Positions 21,115 to 30,389 of a stretch of DNA of 42,960 nucleotides are shown one piece after another. The notes under the pieces were generated by a model. It did no database searches. It had not been told where the DNA came from and worked only from the letters and a program-made list of their open reading frames with translations. Within the stretch, counting starts at the first letter, position 1. Every line of letters starts with the position of its first letter. The translations under genes and the position numbers were made by a program. The DNA comes from Stenotrophomonas cyclobalanopsidis (lineage in GTDB: Bacteria; Pseudomonadota; Gammaproteobacteria; Xanthomonadales; Xanthomonadaceae). Location: NCBI RefSeq assembly GCF_008710035.1, contig NZ_VYKI01000029.1, positions 1 to 42,960 on the forward strand, written 5' to 3'.

Positions 21115-23292
21115 TCAGGAAGGCGATCGCTCGCCACCGTCCTGCCGGACAACGCCGGCAATACGTGCGTCGAGCGCCTTCCTGCCGCTGCGCAATGCAG
21201 CGGCCAGACCGGAGACACGGACGCTCCACTCGGCCTTGAGCTGCCAATCGGCCATCCGCATCAGTTCACCACTGGTGGCCGCCACCTGCACCAGACCCAG
21301 GTTGCTGGTGACCCCGCGCAGGGCATGGGCTCGCTCACGGAACTCTTCCCAGTCCTGCTGCTCGGCACTGCTCTGGATATGCTTCATGCACAGATCGACG
21401 TCGGCCAGGCACTGGTCGATGAACTTGCGCTCGAAGCCATCGCCCATGCCCAATGAAGCGAGTTCGTCCAGCACGGCCGGATCGAACACGCCGTTGCTGA
21501 CCACCTGCGGTGGCACTGCTTCCAGGCTGGTACCGGCGCGGACGTTGGCCGCAACGTCCGCCAGGACATCGAGCAGGCGCGTGGCCACCACCGGCTTGGC
21601 CAGGAAGGCGCGCGCGCCGGCCTGCTCGCAGCTGCGGATGGATTCGGGCGTGACATCGGCACTGAGGACCATCACCGGCACATACGGCATGCCGCTGGCA
21701 TGCATCACCCGCAGCTGCTTGAGCAGATCCAGGCCACTCATGCCGGGCATGTGCAGATCGACGATGGCCGCATCGAAACTGGCCTGTTCCAGCGTGTCCA
21801 GCACCTGCTCACCGCCGTTCACGCAGGTCACCTTGTGCCCGGCTTTCTCCAGCAGGCGCTGCAGGACCATGCGGTTGGCTTCGTGGTCATCGGCCACCAG
21901 CACGCGCAGGCTGCGGACCCGCGCGCGGTGGCGCAGGAACGGATTGGAGAAGGCGATGACATTGCCGCCCTCCTCGGAAGGCGTGGCCACGTCCTCGGTC
22001 ACGCTGGCCGGCTCCAGCTCCAGTTCCACCCAGAACAGGCTGCCGCGTGGCAGATTGGGCGCATACCCCACCTGGCCGCCCATGGATTCCACCAGGCCCT
22101 TGGCGATGGTCGTGCCCAGGCCGGTGCCTTCGTGGCGCCGGGCCAGGCCGACGTCGGCCTGCTCGAAGGGCTCGAACAACCGGCCGCGCATCGCAACCGG
22201 CACGCCAATGCCGCTGTCGAGGATCTCGAACCGCAGACGCATGCGGTTGCCGCCACCGGGCGCCGGTTGCCCCATCACCCGCAGATGGACGAAACCGCTG
22301 TCGGTGAACTTGACCGCGTTGCCCATCAGGTTGAGCAGGATCTGCTGCAGATGGCCCGCATCGCCGTACAGGCGCAGCGGAACGTTCTCGTCCACCATCA
22401 CCCGGTACTCCAGGGATTTGGAGCGGGTCTGCGGGGCCAGGATCAGATTGATCGCCTGCAGCACATTGGCCAGTTCGAACTCGTTGCGCTCCACGCGCAC
22501 CTTGCCCGCTTCAATGGCCGAAATGTCCAGCACCTCCTCCACCAGCACCAGCAGGCTGCGGGTCGAGGCCTGGATGGTGCTCAGGCATTCGCGCTGCTCA
22601 TCGTCCAGGCGGGTGGTGGCCAGTACCTCGGTCATGCCGGCCAGGCCGTTCAGCGGCGTGCGGAACTCATGGCTCATGTTGGCCAGGAAGCGGCTCTTGG
22701 CTTCGTTGGCCTGGCGCGCCTCGGCCACCGCGCGGGTCAGCGCGCGCAGCAGCGAATCGAAGTACAGCGGGATGGCACCCAGGCCCAGCAGCAGGCCCCA
22801 GCCCAGGTACTCGTGAGCGCGCCAGTAAGGCGACAGCACCACCGTGCACAGGAAGGCCACAAAGCCCATCGCCGTGGCCACGCGCAGATAGGTGCTGCCA
22901 TAGCGCATGCCGTTGCCGATGGTCACCCACAGCATGACGGCATACAGCGGCGCGGCAGGCTCGCCCTGGATGGTCATGATCCAGGCCATGCAGGTGTAGT
23001 CGGTGAGCATGCCGATCACCCGGCGTACATGCGACGCACGCGGCTGCAGCAGGATCGCCGCCAGCAGGCCAGCGGAGATCGTCAGTTCGAACGCCAGGAT
23101 CAGCCAGGTCGCCGTCAGCGTGTCACCGCCCCCGCTGAAGGAGCGCCAGCCGAGGTAGCTGATGAACAACGCGGTGATGACGATGCGGATCAAGTTCTGC
23201 GCATGCTCGCTGTCCTCGCGGCCGGCAAGGCGCTGTTTCAGCCGGCGCAGCAGCGAAGGGGATGGCAGGGGCGAGGTTGCGGAGGTATCCAT
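21115..23292 (-). CDS. rpfC: DSF sensor hybrid histidine kinase RpfC
   Basis: 725 residues. Five to six hydrophobic segments lie within residues 33-178. A HisKA/HATPase core follows with phospho-acceptor His208 (NMSHEFRTPLN), then N- and G-boxes, a receiver domain with Asp512 (VDLHMPG), and a C-terminal HPt domain with His656 (RAHALRG). These sites match Xanthomonas RpfC almost number for number. The ATG at 23292 gives the family length; GTG codons at 23319 and 23337 are alternatives, and none has a strong ribosome-binding site. RpfC binds RpfF at low DSF and phosphorylates RpfG at high DSF in Xanthomonas. The short N-terminal sensor resembles the Xanthomonas form, not a ten-segment one. Confidence 0.95.
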   Translation of the reverse strand: MDTSATSPLPSPSLLRRLKQRLAGREDSEHAQNLIRIVITALFISYLGWRSFSGGGDTLTATWLILAFELTISAGLLAAILLQPRASHVRRVIGMLTDYTCMAWIMTIQGEPAAPLYAVMLWVTIGNGMRYGSTYLRVATAMGFVAFLCTVVLSPYWRAHEYLGWGLLLGLGAIPLYFDSLLRALTRAVAEARQANEAKSRFLANMSHEFRTPLNGLAGMTEVLATTRLDDEQRECLSTIQASTRSLLVLVEEVLDISAIEAGKVRVERNEFELANVLQAINLILAPQTRSKSLEYRVMVDENVPLRLYGDAGHLQQILLNLMGNAVKFTDSGFVHLRVMGQPAPGGGNRMRLRFEILDSGIGVPVAMRGRLFEPFEQADVGLARRHEGTGLGTTIAKGLVESMGGQVGYAPNLPRGSLFWVELELEPASVTEDVATPSEEGGNVIAFSNPFLRHRARVRSLRVLVADDHEANRMVLQRLLEKAGHKVTCVNGGEQVLDTLEQASFDAAIVDLHMPGMSGLDLLKQLRVMHASGMPYVPVMVLSADVTPESIRSCEQAGARAFLAKPVVATRLLDVLADVAANVRAGTSLEAVPPQVVSNGVFDPAVLDELASLGMGDGFERKFIDQCLADVDLCMKHIQSSAEQQDWEEFRERAHALRGVTSNLGLVQVAATSGELMRMADWQLKAEWSVRVSGLAAALRSGRKALDARIAGVVRQDGGERSPS

Positions 23293-23447
23293 GGGCGTAA
23301 GGGGGGCATCCGTCGGCACATCAGTGGAAAGCGGCACCGGGCAGCCGGTGCCGTACCTGCCACGTACGCGGCATGTGGTACTGGCAGGCGGCCCCCGCAG
23401 GTTCCTGCGCCGGCCGGTGTTTCAACCGTGGACGCAGGCCCTGCATG

Positions 23448-24587
23448 TCACCCGACCGGTCGGGCGGATGCCGTCGAGTGCTGGGCGCAGATGTCCGCCA
23501 GCTGCTTGCGCCCACGCATCAGCGCGTCGACACAACGCGGGTCGAACAGACGACCGCGCTGGGCGTACAGATAAGCCAGGGTAGCTTCCATGGTCCATGC
23601 TTCCTTGTAGGGACGTGGTGAGATGAGCGCGTCGAACACATCGGCGACCGCAACGATACGCGCTTCCAGCGGAATCGCGTCGCCGACCAGGCCATCGGGA
23701 TAGCCGCTGCCGTCATAGCGTTCGTGGTGGCGCAGCGCGATCAGCGCGCCGACCTGGATGAAGCGGTTCTGGCTGCCACTGAGCAGTTCGTGGCCGATGC
23801 GCGGGTGCCGGCGCATGATCGCCAGCTCCTCGTCGTTGAGCTTGCCCTGCTTGAGCAGCACCGCATCGGGAATGGCGATCTTGCCCATGTCATGCAAGGG
23901 GGCGGCCATCTCGATCAGCTTGACCTCTTCCTCGGGCAGGCCCAACTGCTCGGCGATCAGCCCGGCCACGCGCGCCATGCGCTCGAGGTAGGCACTGGTG
24001 CCGGCATCACGGAACTCGATGGCGCGCGCCAGCCGCGAAAGGGTCTCGCGTTCGCGCTCTTCCACCTCGTGCATGCTGGCCAGCAGCCGCTGTTCCAGCG
24101 ACAGCGCTCGTTGCTTCACGTTCTCGGATTGCTGGCGCAGCTGCAGCAGGTTGTAGCAGCGCGCACGCAGTTCGCGCGGCCGGATCGGCTTGACCAGGAA
24201 ATCGATCACGCCCGCCTCCAGCGCGGCCTGCCGGATCGGCTCGTCGCCGACCACGGTGATCAGGATCACCGGGATGTCGCGGTGCTTGGGCAGCCGGCGG
24301 AAACGGCGGGCGAACTCCAGCCCGTCCATCTCCGGCATGCGGTAATCCAGCAGCAGCAGATCGACCGGGTACGACTCGCACCACGCAAGCGCGGTGAGCG
24401 GATCACCGAAGTCGTGCACGCTCAATTCGGGCGCGATGTCTTCAATGACATGGCGCAGCATCGTCCTTGCGGACGTCTGGTCGTCGACAATGACGATGTT
24501 CAAGGCGTTCTCTGCCTGCCTTCTCGACCACGCTGGAAGATCAGCCAGCGAGGATACCCCGCCGCTGTGCACACTGGCACCCTGCAT
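23448..24587 (-). CDS. rpfG: HD-GYP response regulator RpfG (c-di-GMP phosphodiesterase)
   Basis: 379 residues (Xanthomonas RpfG is about 378). The receiver domain has Asp81 (LLLDYRMPEMDG) and Lys133. A coiled linker (QRALSLEQRLLASMHEVEERERE) leads into the HD-GYP domain with His232/Asp233 (PLHDMGKIAIPD) and GYP at 295-297 (HHERYDGSGYPDG). Phosphorylation by RpfC activates hydrolysis of cyclic di-GMP in the family. The ATG at 24587 has GGGAG eight bases upstream and is preferred over a GTG at 24605. rpfC follows after 155 bp without a gene; the rpfH gene found between them in Xanthomonas campestris is absent. Confidence 0.96.
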   Translation of the reverse strand: MQGASVHSGGVSSLADLPAWSRRQAENALNIVIVDDQTSARTMLRHVIEDIAPELSVHDFGDPLTALAWCESYPVDLLLLDYRMPEMDGLEFARRFRRLPKHRDIPVILITVVGDEPIRQAALEAGVIDFLVKPIRPRELRARCYNLLQLRQQSENVKQRALSLEQRLLASMHEVEERERETLSRLARAIEFRDAGTSAYLERMARVAGLIAEQLGLPEEEVKLIEMAAPLHDMGKIAIPDAVLLKQGKLNDEELAIMRRHPRIGHELLSGSQNRFIQVGALIALRHHERYDGSGYPDGLVGDAIPLEARIVAVADVFDALISPRPYKEAWTMEATLAYLYAQRGRLFDPRCVDALMRGRKQLADICAQHSTASARPVG

Positions 24588-24646
24588 CGGCACGACTCCC
24601 GTCACGAGCTCCCCGGTTCATGATCGTCGTCACAATGTGAAGCGGG

Positions 24647-24678
24647 TTCTCCACATCGACGCTTCTCTACATCGACCC
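24647..24678 (-). promoter_or_regulatory. Tandem 16-bp direct repeat upstream of rpfG
   Basis: Two head-to-tail copies, TTCTCCACATCGACGC (24647-24662) and TTCTCTACATCGACCC (24663-24678), share 14 of 16 bases. They lie about 60 bp upstream of the rpfG start, where an activator or repressor site is expected. Function is not known. Confidence 0.4.
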
Positions 24679-24753
24679 TCACTAACCCCATCGAGCGATA
24701 GCGGGTGTCAAGGCCGTGCAACAACCATACGCCGAAGGCGGATCGCGTCAATG

Positions 24754-24778
24754 GCGCCGCCCGGATCCGGGACGGCGC
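24754..24778 (-). terminator. GC-rich hairpin after lysS
   Basis: GCGCCG-CCCGG-AT-CCGGG-A-CGGCGC forms an 11-bp stem with one bulged base, 25 bases after the lysS stop. There is no T tract, so termination would need Rho or the hairpin may only protect the 3' end. Confidence 0.5.
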
Positions 24779-24802
24779 GCACAGTGGGAGCGGAACTGCG
24801 TC

Positions 24803-26314
<1,512 letters not shown>

Positions 26315-26421
26315 GGATCTGCGGGAATCGTGTAGTGGGAGGGGGGTACAGCGCCCGGCGCAGCCGGTTGGACAGCATACCAAAACCGCCCTCCCCGGGC
26401 CCCGCCGGCCTCCCCTGCTCT

Positions 26422-26476
26422 GGTAGTCGCCAACCTTGGTCGGCGGTCCCTGTGTCGACCAAGGTCGACACCTACC
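26422..26476. repeat. Pair of GTAG-type REP elements (TTGGTCGGCG / GTCGACC arms)
   Basis: A GGTAG-headed element with a CGCC-AACCTTGGT-CGGCG palindrome is followed by GTCGACCAAGGTCGAC ending CTACC. The two heads point outward. The pair lies upstream of lysS and directly behind the TPP-enzyme gene, at one border of the block inserted between lysS and prfB. Confidence 0.8.
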
Positions 26477-26497
26477 AGGGCGCGCGCGGGGTAAGTC

Positions 26498-28138
26498 TCA
26501 GGCATTCCCGGGGAACGCCTGCCGCAGCTCCTCCACCAGCACCCGCTGGTTCTCCGAGTAGTCCACCGGCACCGAGACCAGATGCACCCCGCCCTCGTTG
26601 AACGCCGCTTCCAGGGTCGGGATGAACTGCTCGATGGCCGTCACCTCATGCCCCTTGCAGCCATACGCCTCGGCGTACTTCACGAAGTCCGGGTTGCTGA
26701 AGGTCATGCCGTAGTCGGTGAAACCATCCACCGCCTGCTTCCAGCGGATCATGCCGTAGGCACCGTCGTTGAGGATCAGCACCACCAGGTTCAGGCCCAG
26801 CCGCCGCGCCGTCTCCAGCTCCTGGCTGTTCATCATGAAGCCGCCATCGCCACAGACCGCCAGCACCCGCCGCTCGGGATAGAGGATCGAGGCCATGATC
26901 GCCGACGGCAGGCCCGCGCCCATCGTCGCCAGCGCGTTGTCCAGCAGCAGCGTATTGGCCACCTGGGTGCGGTAATTGCGCGCAAACCAGATCTTGTACA
27001 TGCCATTGTCCAACGCCACGATGCCGTCCGGCGGCATCACCTGGCGCACGTCATGTACCAGTCGCTGCGGGGTGAATCCCGCTTCCTCGGCACGGTCGGC
27101 AAGGTGCTCGAGGATGGTCGTGCGCAGCGGCAGCAGCGCATCGGCATGCGGCACGGCGCCTTCGATGCGGTCGGCCAGCTGGGTCAGCGAGCGGCCGATA
27201 TCGCCGATCACCTCCACCTGTGGGAAATACACCTGCTCCACCGCGGCCTGCGAATAGCCGATATGGATGACGGTCGGGCCGCCCGGACGCATCACGAAGG
27301 GCGGCTTCTCGGTCACTTCGTGGCCGATGGTCACGATCACGTCGGCCTGGTCGATGGCCATGTGCACGTAGTCGCGCTCGGTCAGCGCCGCAGTACCCAT
27401 GTACAGGCCCGAGCCGCCCGCCACCGCGCCCTTGCCCATCTGCGTGGTGAAGAACGGGATGCCGGCGCGCTGCACGAACGCGGACAGTGCTTCGCTGGAC
27501 TGCGGGCGCGATGCCGCCGAGGCGATCATCAGCAGCGGCCGCTTGGCACCGCGGATGATCTCCGCCGCGCGGTCCTGCGCTTCGGGGCTGGCAATCGGCC
27601 GGTCCACCGCGTGGGTGGGAATGAGGGAAACGCCCTCCACCTCGCTGGCGGCGATGTCCTCGGGCAGCTCCAGCAGCACCGGGCCCGGGCGCTCCTCCTG
27701 GGCCACTCGGAAGGCCTCGCGGACGATGATCGGGATGGTGCGCGCCGAGACGATCTGCCGGGCCAGCTTGGTCAGCGGCTTCATCGTGCTGACGATGTCC
27801 ACGATCTGAAAGCGCGCCTGCTTGCTGGCGACGATGCCCTTCTGGCCTGTGATCATGATGACCGGCCACGCCCCCAGCAGCGCATAGGCCGCGCCGGTGG
27901 TGAAGTTCAGCGCGCCCGGGCCGAGCGTGGCCAGGCACACGCCCGGCTTGCCGGTCAGGCGCCCGTAGGTGGCGGCCATGAACACCGCCGCCTGCTCGTG
28001 GCGGGTGATGACCAGCTCGATGCTGGAATGGCGCAGCGACTCGACCACGTCGAGGTTTTCTTCGCCGGGAATACCGAAAATGCGCTCGACGCCTTCGTTC
28101 TCAAGTGCGGCGACAAGCAGATCTGAACCCTTGGACAT
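26498..28138 (-). CDS. Acetolactate-synthase-like TPP enzyme (possible 2-oxoglutarate decarboxylase)
   Basis: 546 residues with the three TPP-enzyme domains. The cofactor-activating Glu48 lies in RHEQAAVFMAATYGRLTG. The TPP/Mg motif runs from GDGGFMMNSQELETA (430 onward) to NDGAYG. It would usually be labelled catabolic acetolactate synthase. However, the next gene upstream in the same operon (64 bp gap) is a succinate-semialdehyde dehydrogenase. In Synechococcus the same pair, first labelled ALS and SSADH, was shown to be 2-oxoglutarate decarboxylase plus SSADH closing the TCA cycle. As I recall that protein, the similarity is high (ENEGVE, GLPGEENL, GDGGFMMN-QELETA). No regulatory subunit or alsD gene is seen. 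Confidence 0.8.
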   Translation of the reverse strand: MSKGSDLLVAALENEGVERIFGIPGEENLDVVESLRHSSIELVITRHEQAAVFMAATYGRLTGKPGVCLATLGPGALNFTTGAAYALLGAWPVIMITGQKGIVASKQARFQIVDIVSTMKPLTKLARQIVSARTIPIIVREAFRVAQEERPGPVLLELPEDIAASEVEGVSLIPTHAVDRPIASPEAQDRAAEIIRGAKRPLLMIASAASRPQSSEALSAFVQRAGIPFFTTQMGKGAVAGGSGLYMGTAALTERDYVHMAIDQADVIVTIGHEVTEKPPFVMRPGGPTVIHIGYSQAAVEQVYFPQVEVIGDIGRSLTQLADRIEGAVPHADALLPLRTTILEHLADRAEEAGFTPQRLVHDVRQVMPPDGIVALDNGMYKIWFARNYRTQVANTLLLDNALATMGAGLPSAIMASILYPERRVLAVCGDGGFMMNSQELETARRLGLNLVVLILNDGAYGMIRWKQAVDGFTDYGMTFSNPDFVKYAEAYGCKGHEVTAIEQFIPTLEAAFNEGGVHLVSVPVDYSENQRVLVEELRQAFPGNA

Positions 28139-28201
28139 TGGAGTGCCGTCCTTTTCGCTGGACTGATGGTGGATCGTTGCAGGAAGGGTGGAAGCCGCGC
28201 G

Positions 28202-29587
28202 TCAACGCTTGTCGAACCAGACCGTCTGCGCGTTGACGAATTCACGGATGCCGAAGTGCGAGAGCTCGCGGCCGAAGCCGCTCTTCTTCACGCCGCCGAT
28301 CGGCACGCGCGGGTCGGAGGCCGAGAAACCGTTGACGAACACGCCGCCGGTCTGCAGCTGCCGCGCCAGCTGCATGGCCCGTTCATGGTTGCCGGTCCAC
28401 AGATTGCCGCTGAGGCCGAACTCGCTCTGGTTGGCCAGCTCCACCGCATGGTCGGCGTCGCGGGCGCGGCTGATCGAGGCCACCGGCCCGAAGGTCTCGG
28501 TATCGAAGGCCTGCATGCCCGGCTCGACCCCGGCCAACACGGTGGGCGCGTAGAAGCTTCCCGGGCGATCCAGCTGATGGCCACCGACCAGCAGCTGCGC
28601 GCCGGCATCGACCGAGGCGCGTACCTGCGCATCGAGCTGCTCGAGCAGGTCCTGGCGGGCCATCGGGCCGATGCGGTTGCCGGCTTCGCGGCCATCACCG
28701 ATGGTCAGCGCCTGCACCTTCCGGCAGAACTGCGCCACGAACCGCTCGTAGACAGCCTCTTCGACGATGATCCGCTTGCCAGCGATGCACACCTGCCCGG
28801 TGTTCTGGAAGCGCGAGGCCACGGCCGCATCGACGGCGGCGTCGAGATCAGCATCGGCGAGCACGATGAAGGGGTCGGAGCCGCCCAGTTCCAGCACCAC
28901 CTTCTTCAGCGCCTGCCCGGCCTGGGCGGCGATGCTGCGACCGGCGGCGACGCTGCCGGTAAGGGTGACGGCGGCGATGCGGTCATCGGCGATGGCGGCA
29001 CTGGTGCCCTCGCGGCTGATGTTGGCGGCGATGAAGGTGCCGTCCGGCAGGCCGGCTTCGCGCCAGGCGGCATCCAGCAGCTGCGCGGTGCCGACGATGT
29101 TCTCTGCCGGCTTCAGCAGGAAGCCGTTGCCGCCCATCAGGATCGGCACGGCCGCGCGCATCACCTGCCAGTACGGGAAATTCCACGGCATGATGCCCAG
29201 CACCACGCCCAGCGGCAGGTAGGACACGTAGGCCTTGTCGTCGGGCACCTGGGTGGGCTCGTCGCGCAGGAACTGCGCACCGTTGTCGGCGTACCAGTCG
29301 CACAGCAGCGCGCACTTCTCGATCTCGGCCAGCGATTCGGCGTGGACCTTGCCCATCTCGGCGGTGGCCATCGCGGCCAGCGGCTCGCGGTCGCGGCGCA
29401 GGACGGCGGCCATGGCGCGCAGCACGGCAGCGCGCGCGTCCAGCGGCTGCGTGCTCCAGGCGGCGAAGCCGGCCTGGCCGCGCTGCAGGAGGTCTTCCAG
29501 TTCAGCGGCGGTGGCGAAGGGGTGGCTGGCGATCTGCTGGCCGGTGGCCGGATCGCGGGAGATGGCGGTGGTGGGGGCAGCGGACAT
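28202..29587 (-). CDS. Succinate-semialdehyde dehydrogenase (aldehyde dehydrogenase family)
   Basis: 461 residues, the short form of the family. Catalytic Cys267 (QNTGQVCIAGKR) and Glu233 (VLELGGSDPF) are present, with the NAD(P)-binding Lys159 (LLKPAEN). The sequence AEMGKVHAESLAEIEKCALL and the C-terminal GGVKKSGFGRELSHFGIREF match the Sad/SSADH group that oxidises succinate semialdehyde to succinate. The ATG at 29587 follows AGGAG. It is the first gene of a two-gene operon with the TPP enzyme, so the pair could run 2-oxoglutarate to succinate semialdehyde to succinate. Confidence 0.85.
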   Translation of the reverse strand: MSAAPTTAISRDPATGQQIASHPFATAAELEDLLQRGQAGFAAWSTQPLDARAAVLRAMAAVLRRDREPLAAMATAEMGKVHAESLAEIEKCALLCDWYADNGAQFLRDEPTQVPDDKAYVSYLPLGVVLGIMPWNFPYWQVMRAAVPILMGGNGFLLKPAENIVGTAQLLDAAWREAGLPDGTFIAANISREGTSAAIADDRIAAVTLTGSVAAGRSIAAQAGQALKKVVLELGGSDPFIVLADADLDAAVDAAVASRFQNTGQVCIAGKRIIVEEAVYERFVAQFCRKVQALTIGDGREAGNRIGPMARQDLLEQLDAQVRASVDAGAQLLVGGHQLDRPGSFYAPTVLAGVEPGMQAFDTETFGPVASISRARDADHAVELANQSEFGLSGNLWTGNHERAMQLARQLQTGGVFVNGFSASDPRVPIGGVKKSGFGRELSHFGIREFVNAQTVWFDKR

Positions 29588-29719
29588 GCAGGTCTCCTGT
29601 TGTCTCGACAACGGGCCGGCGGCCCGTGTCCTGGACAGGAATGTGGACCTGTTCGATGGCAGCAACAAGGCGTCTGCTCATCCTGTGACCTGCACTTACC
29701 TGTATAGGGAGGGGGTTAT
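29588..29719. other. Upstream region of the SSADH operon
   Basis: This is gene-free sequence at the left of an 800-bp stretch (29588-30389) without a credible gene. By position it holds the promoter of the SSADH-TPP-enzyme operon, but I cannot point to convincing boxes. The rest of the stretch is made of the repeats listed separately. Confidence 0.5.
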
Positions 29720-29975
29720 GGCAGGGCTGCGCCCTGCACCCGCTCAATGCAACGTCAACGTCAAACGCGTGCATTCCGTGGGTTGGCGGGGCGGGTCCGG
29801 TTGAGGGGGACGCTGCAAGTACGTCCATGTAAGCTCGGTCGCCGCTTGCTCGTGTGCGCTGTCCTGCGCACACGGCAAGACCTGGGTTGGGCGTCCTGCC
29901 CAACCCGCCCGAGGCATGCCTCGGGCCCATGCGGCTCACGCCCCCTCAACCGGACCCACCCCGCCTTCGACAGTT
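29720..29975 (+). repeat. Large structured palindromic element, copy 1 (long form)
   Basis: In order: a small hairpin CAGGGCTGCGCCCTG (from 29722), a CAACGTCAACGTCAAA linker, GCATTCCGTGGG, and a 25-bp arm (29785-29809) pairing 24/25 with 29941-29965. The arms enclose a conserved core (GTACGTCC...GGTCGCCGC), and TTCGACAGTT follows the second arm. The apical loop carries about 80 extra bases forming three further perfect hairpins (GTGTGCGC/GCGCACAC, GGGTTGGGC/GCCCAACCC, CCCGAGGC/GCCTCGGG). A second, inverted copy lies at 30195-30378. No transposase or long ORF is linked to it. Confidence 0.85.
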
Positions 29976-30006
29976 CTCCGCGATCTGTTGGAACGGCGTT
30001 CTGCTT

Positions 30007-30092
30007 TGGTGGGTGGCGACCATTGGTCGGCACGGATGAACTCAATTGATATCGGATGTAAAAATCGTGTCGACCAAGGTCGACACCTACCA
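30007..30092. repeat. Composite REP unit 1
   Basis: A GTGGCGACCATTGGTCGGCAC half is joined by the linker GGATGAACTCAATTGATATC to the GTCGACC-type palindrome (30067-30086) that ends in CCTACC. Unit 2 (30108-30180) repeats the same layout and a related linker. Confidence 0.7.
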
Positions 30093-30107
30093 AAAGCCGC
30101 TACTGCC

Positions 30108-30180
30108 AGTAGATCCACGCCATGCGTGGATGACTCATTCGATATCCGACAGAGGTGCCGATCAACGGTCGGCACCTACC
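30108..30180. repeat. Composite REP unit 2
   Basis: GTAG plus the palindrome ATCCACGCCATGCGTGGAT (30109-30131) is joined by the linker GACTCATTCGATATCCGA to GTGCCGATCAACGGTCGGCAC and CCTACC. It is organised like unit 1 but has different palindrome arms. Confidence 0.7.
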
Positions 30181-30194
30181 AACGGCCGCCGGTC

Positions 30195-30378
30195 AACTGT
30201 CGAAGGCGGGGCACTGTGGGTTTGCGGGGTGTGAGCCGCATGGATGCGGCGACCAAGCCTACAAGGACGTATTTACGGCGTCCCCGCAAACCCACAGTGC
30301 CCCGCCATCCCACGGAATGCCCGCTGTTGCTGTTGCTGTTGCTTCGGCTTTTCCAGGTGCAGGGCTGCAAGCCCTGCC
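30195..30378 (-). repeat. Large structured palindromic element, copy 2 (short form)
   Basis: This is inverted relative to copy 1. A perfect 25-bp arm pair (30205-30229 with 30282-30306) encloses the inner hairpin CCGCAT-GG-ATGCGG (30236-30249) and the conserved core (GGTCGCCGC, TACGTCC on the minus strand). On the minus strand the flanks GCATTCCGTGGG and TTCGACAGTT match copy 1. So do the small CAGGGC hairpin (30360-30376) and the CAACAG-repeat linker. It ends close to the stop of the XRE regulator gene. Arm bases differ from copy 1 but stay complementary. Confidence 0.85.
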
Positions 30379-30389
30379 GAACACCCCAC

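Noticed and set aside
23293..23337. GTG at 23337 as the rpfC start
   Set aside because: No ribosome-binding site. The ATG at 23292 gives 725 residues, matching the family and its site numbering, though the ATG also lacks a strong ribosome-binding site.
24588..24605. GTG at 24605 as the rpfG start
   Set aside because: The ATG at 24587 has a better-spaced GGGAG and gives the length of the Xanthomonas protein.
24630..24640. TCACA-A-TGTGA as a Clp/CRP site before rpfG
   Set aside because: The half-sites are in the reverse order and spacing to the CRP/Clp consensus TGTGA-N6-TCACA.
26498..28138. Assigning the gene as biosynthetic ilvB/ilvI
   Set aside because: There is no small-subunit gene or other ilv gene nearby, and the partner is an SSADH, so a biosynthetic label is not supported.
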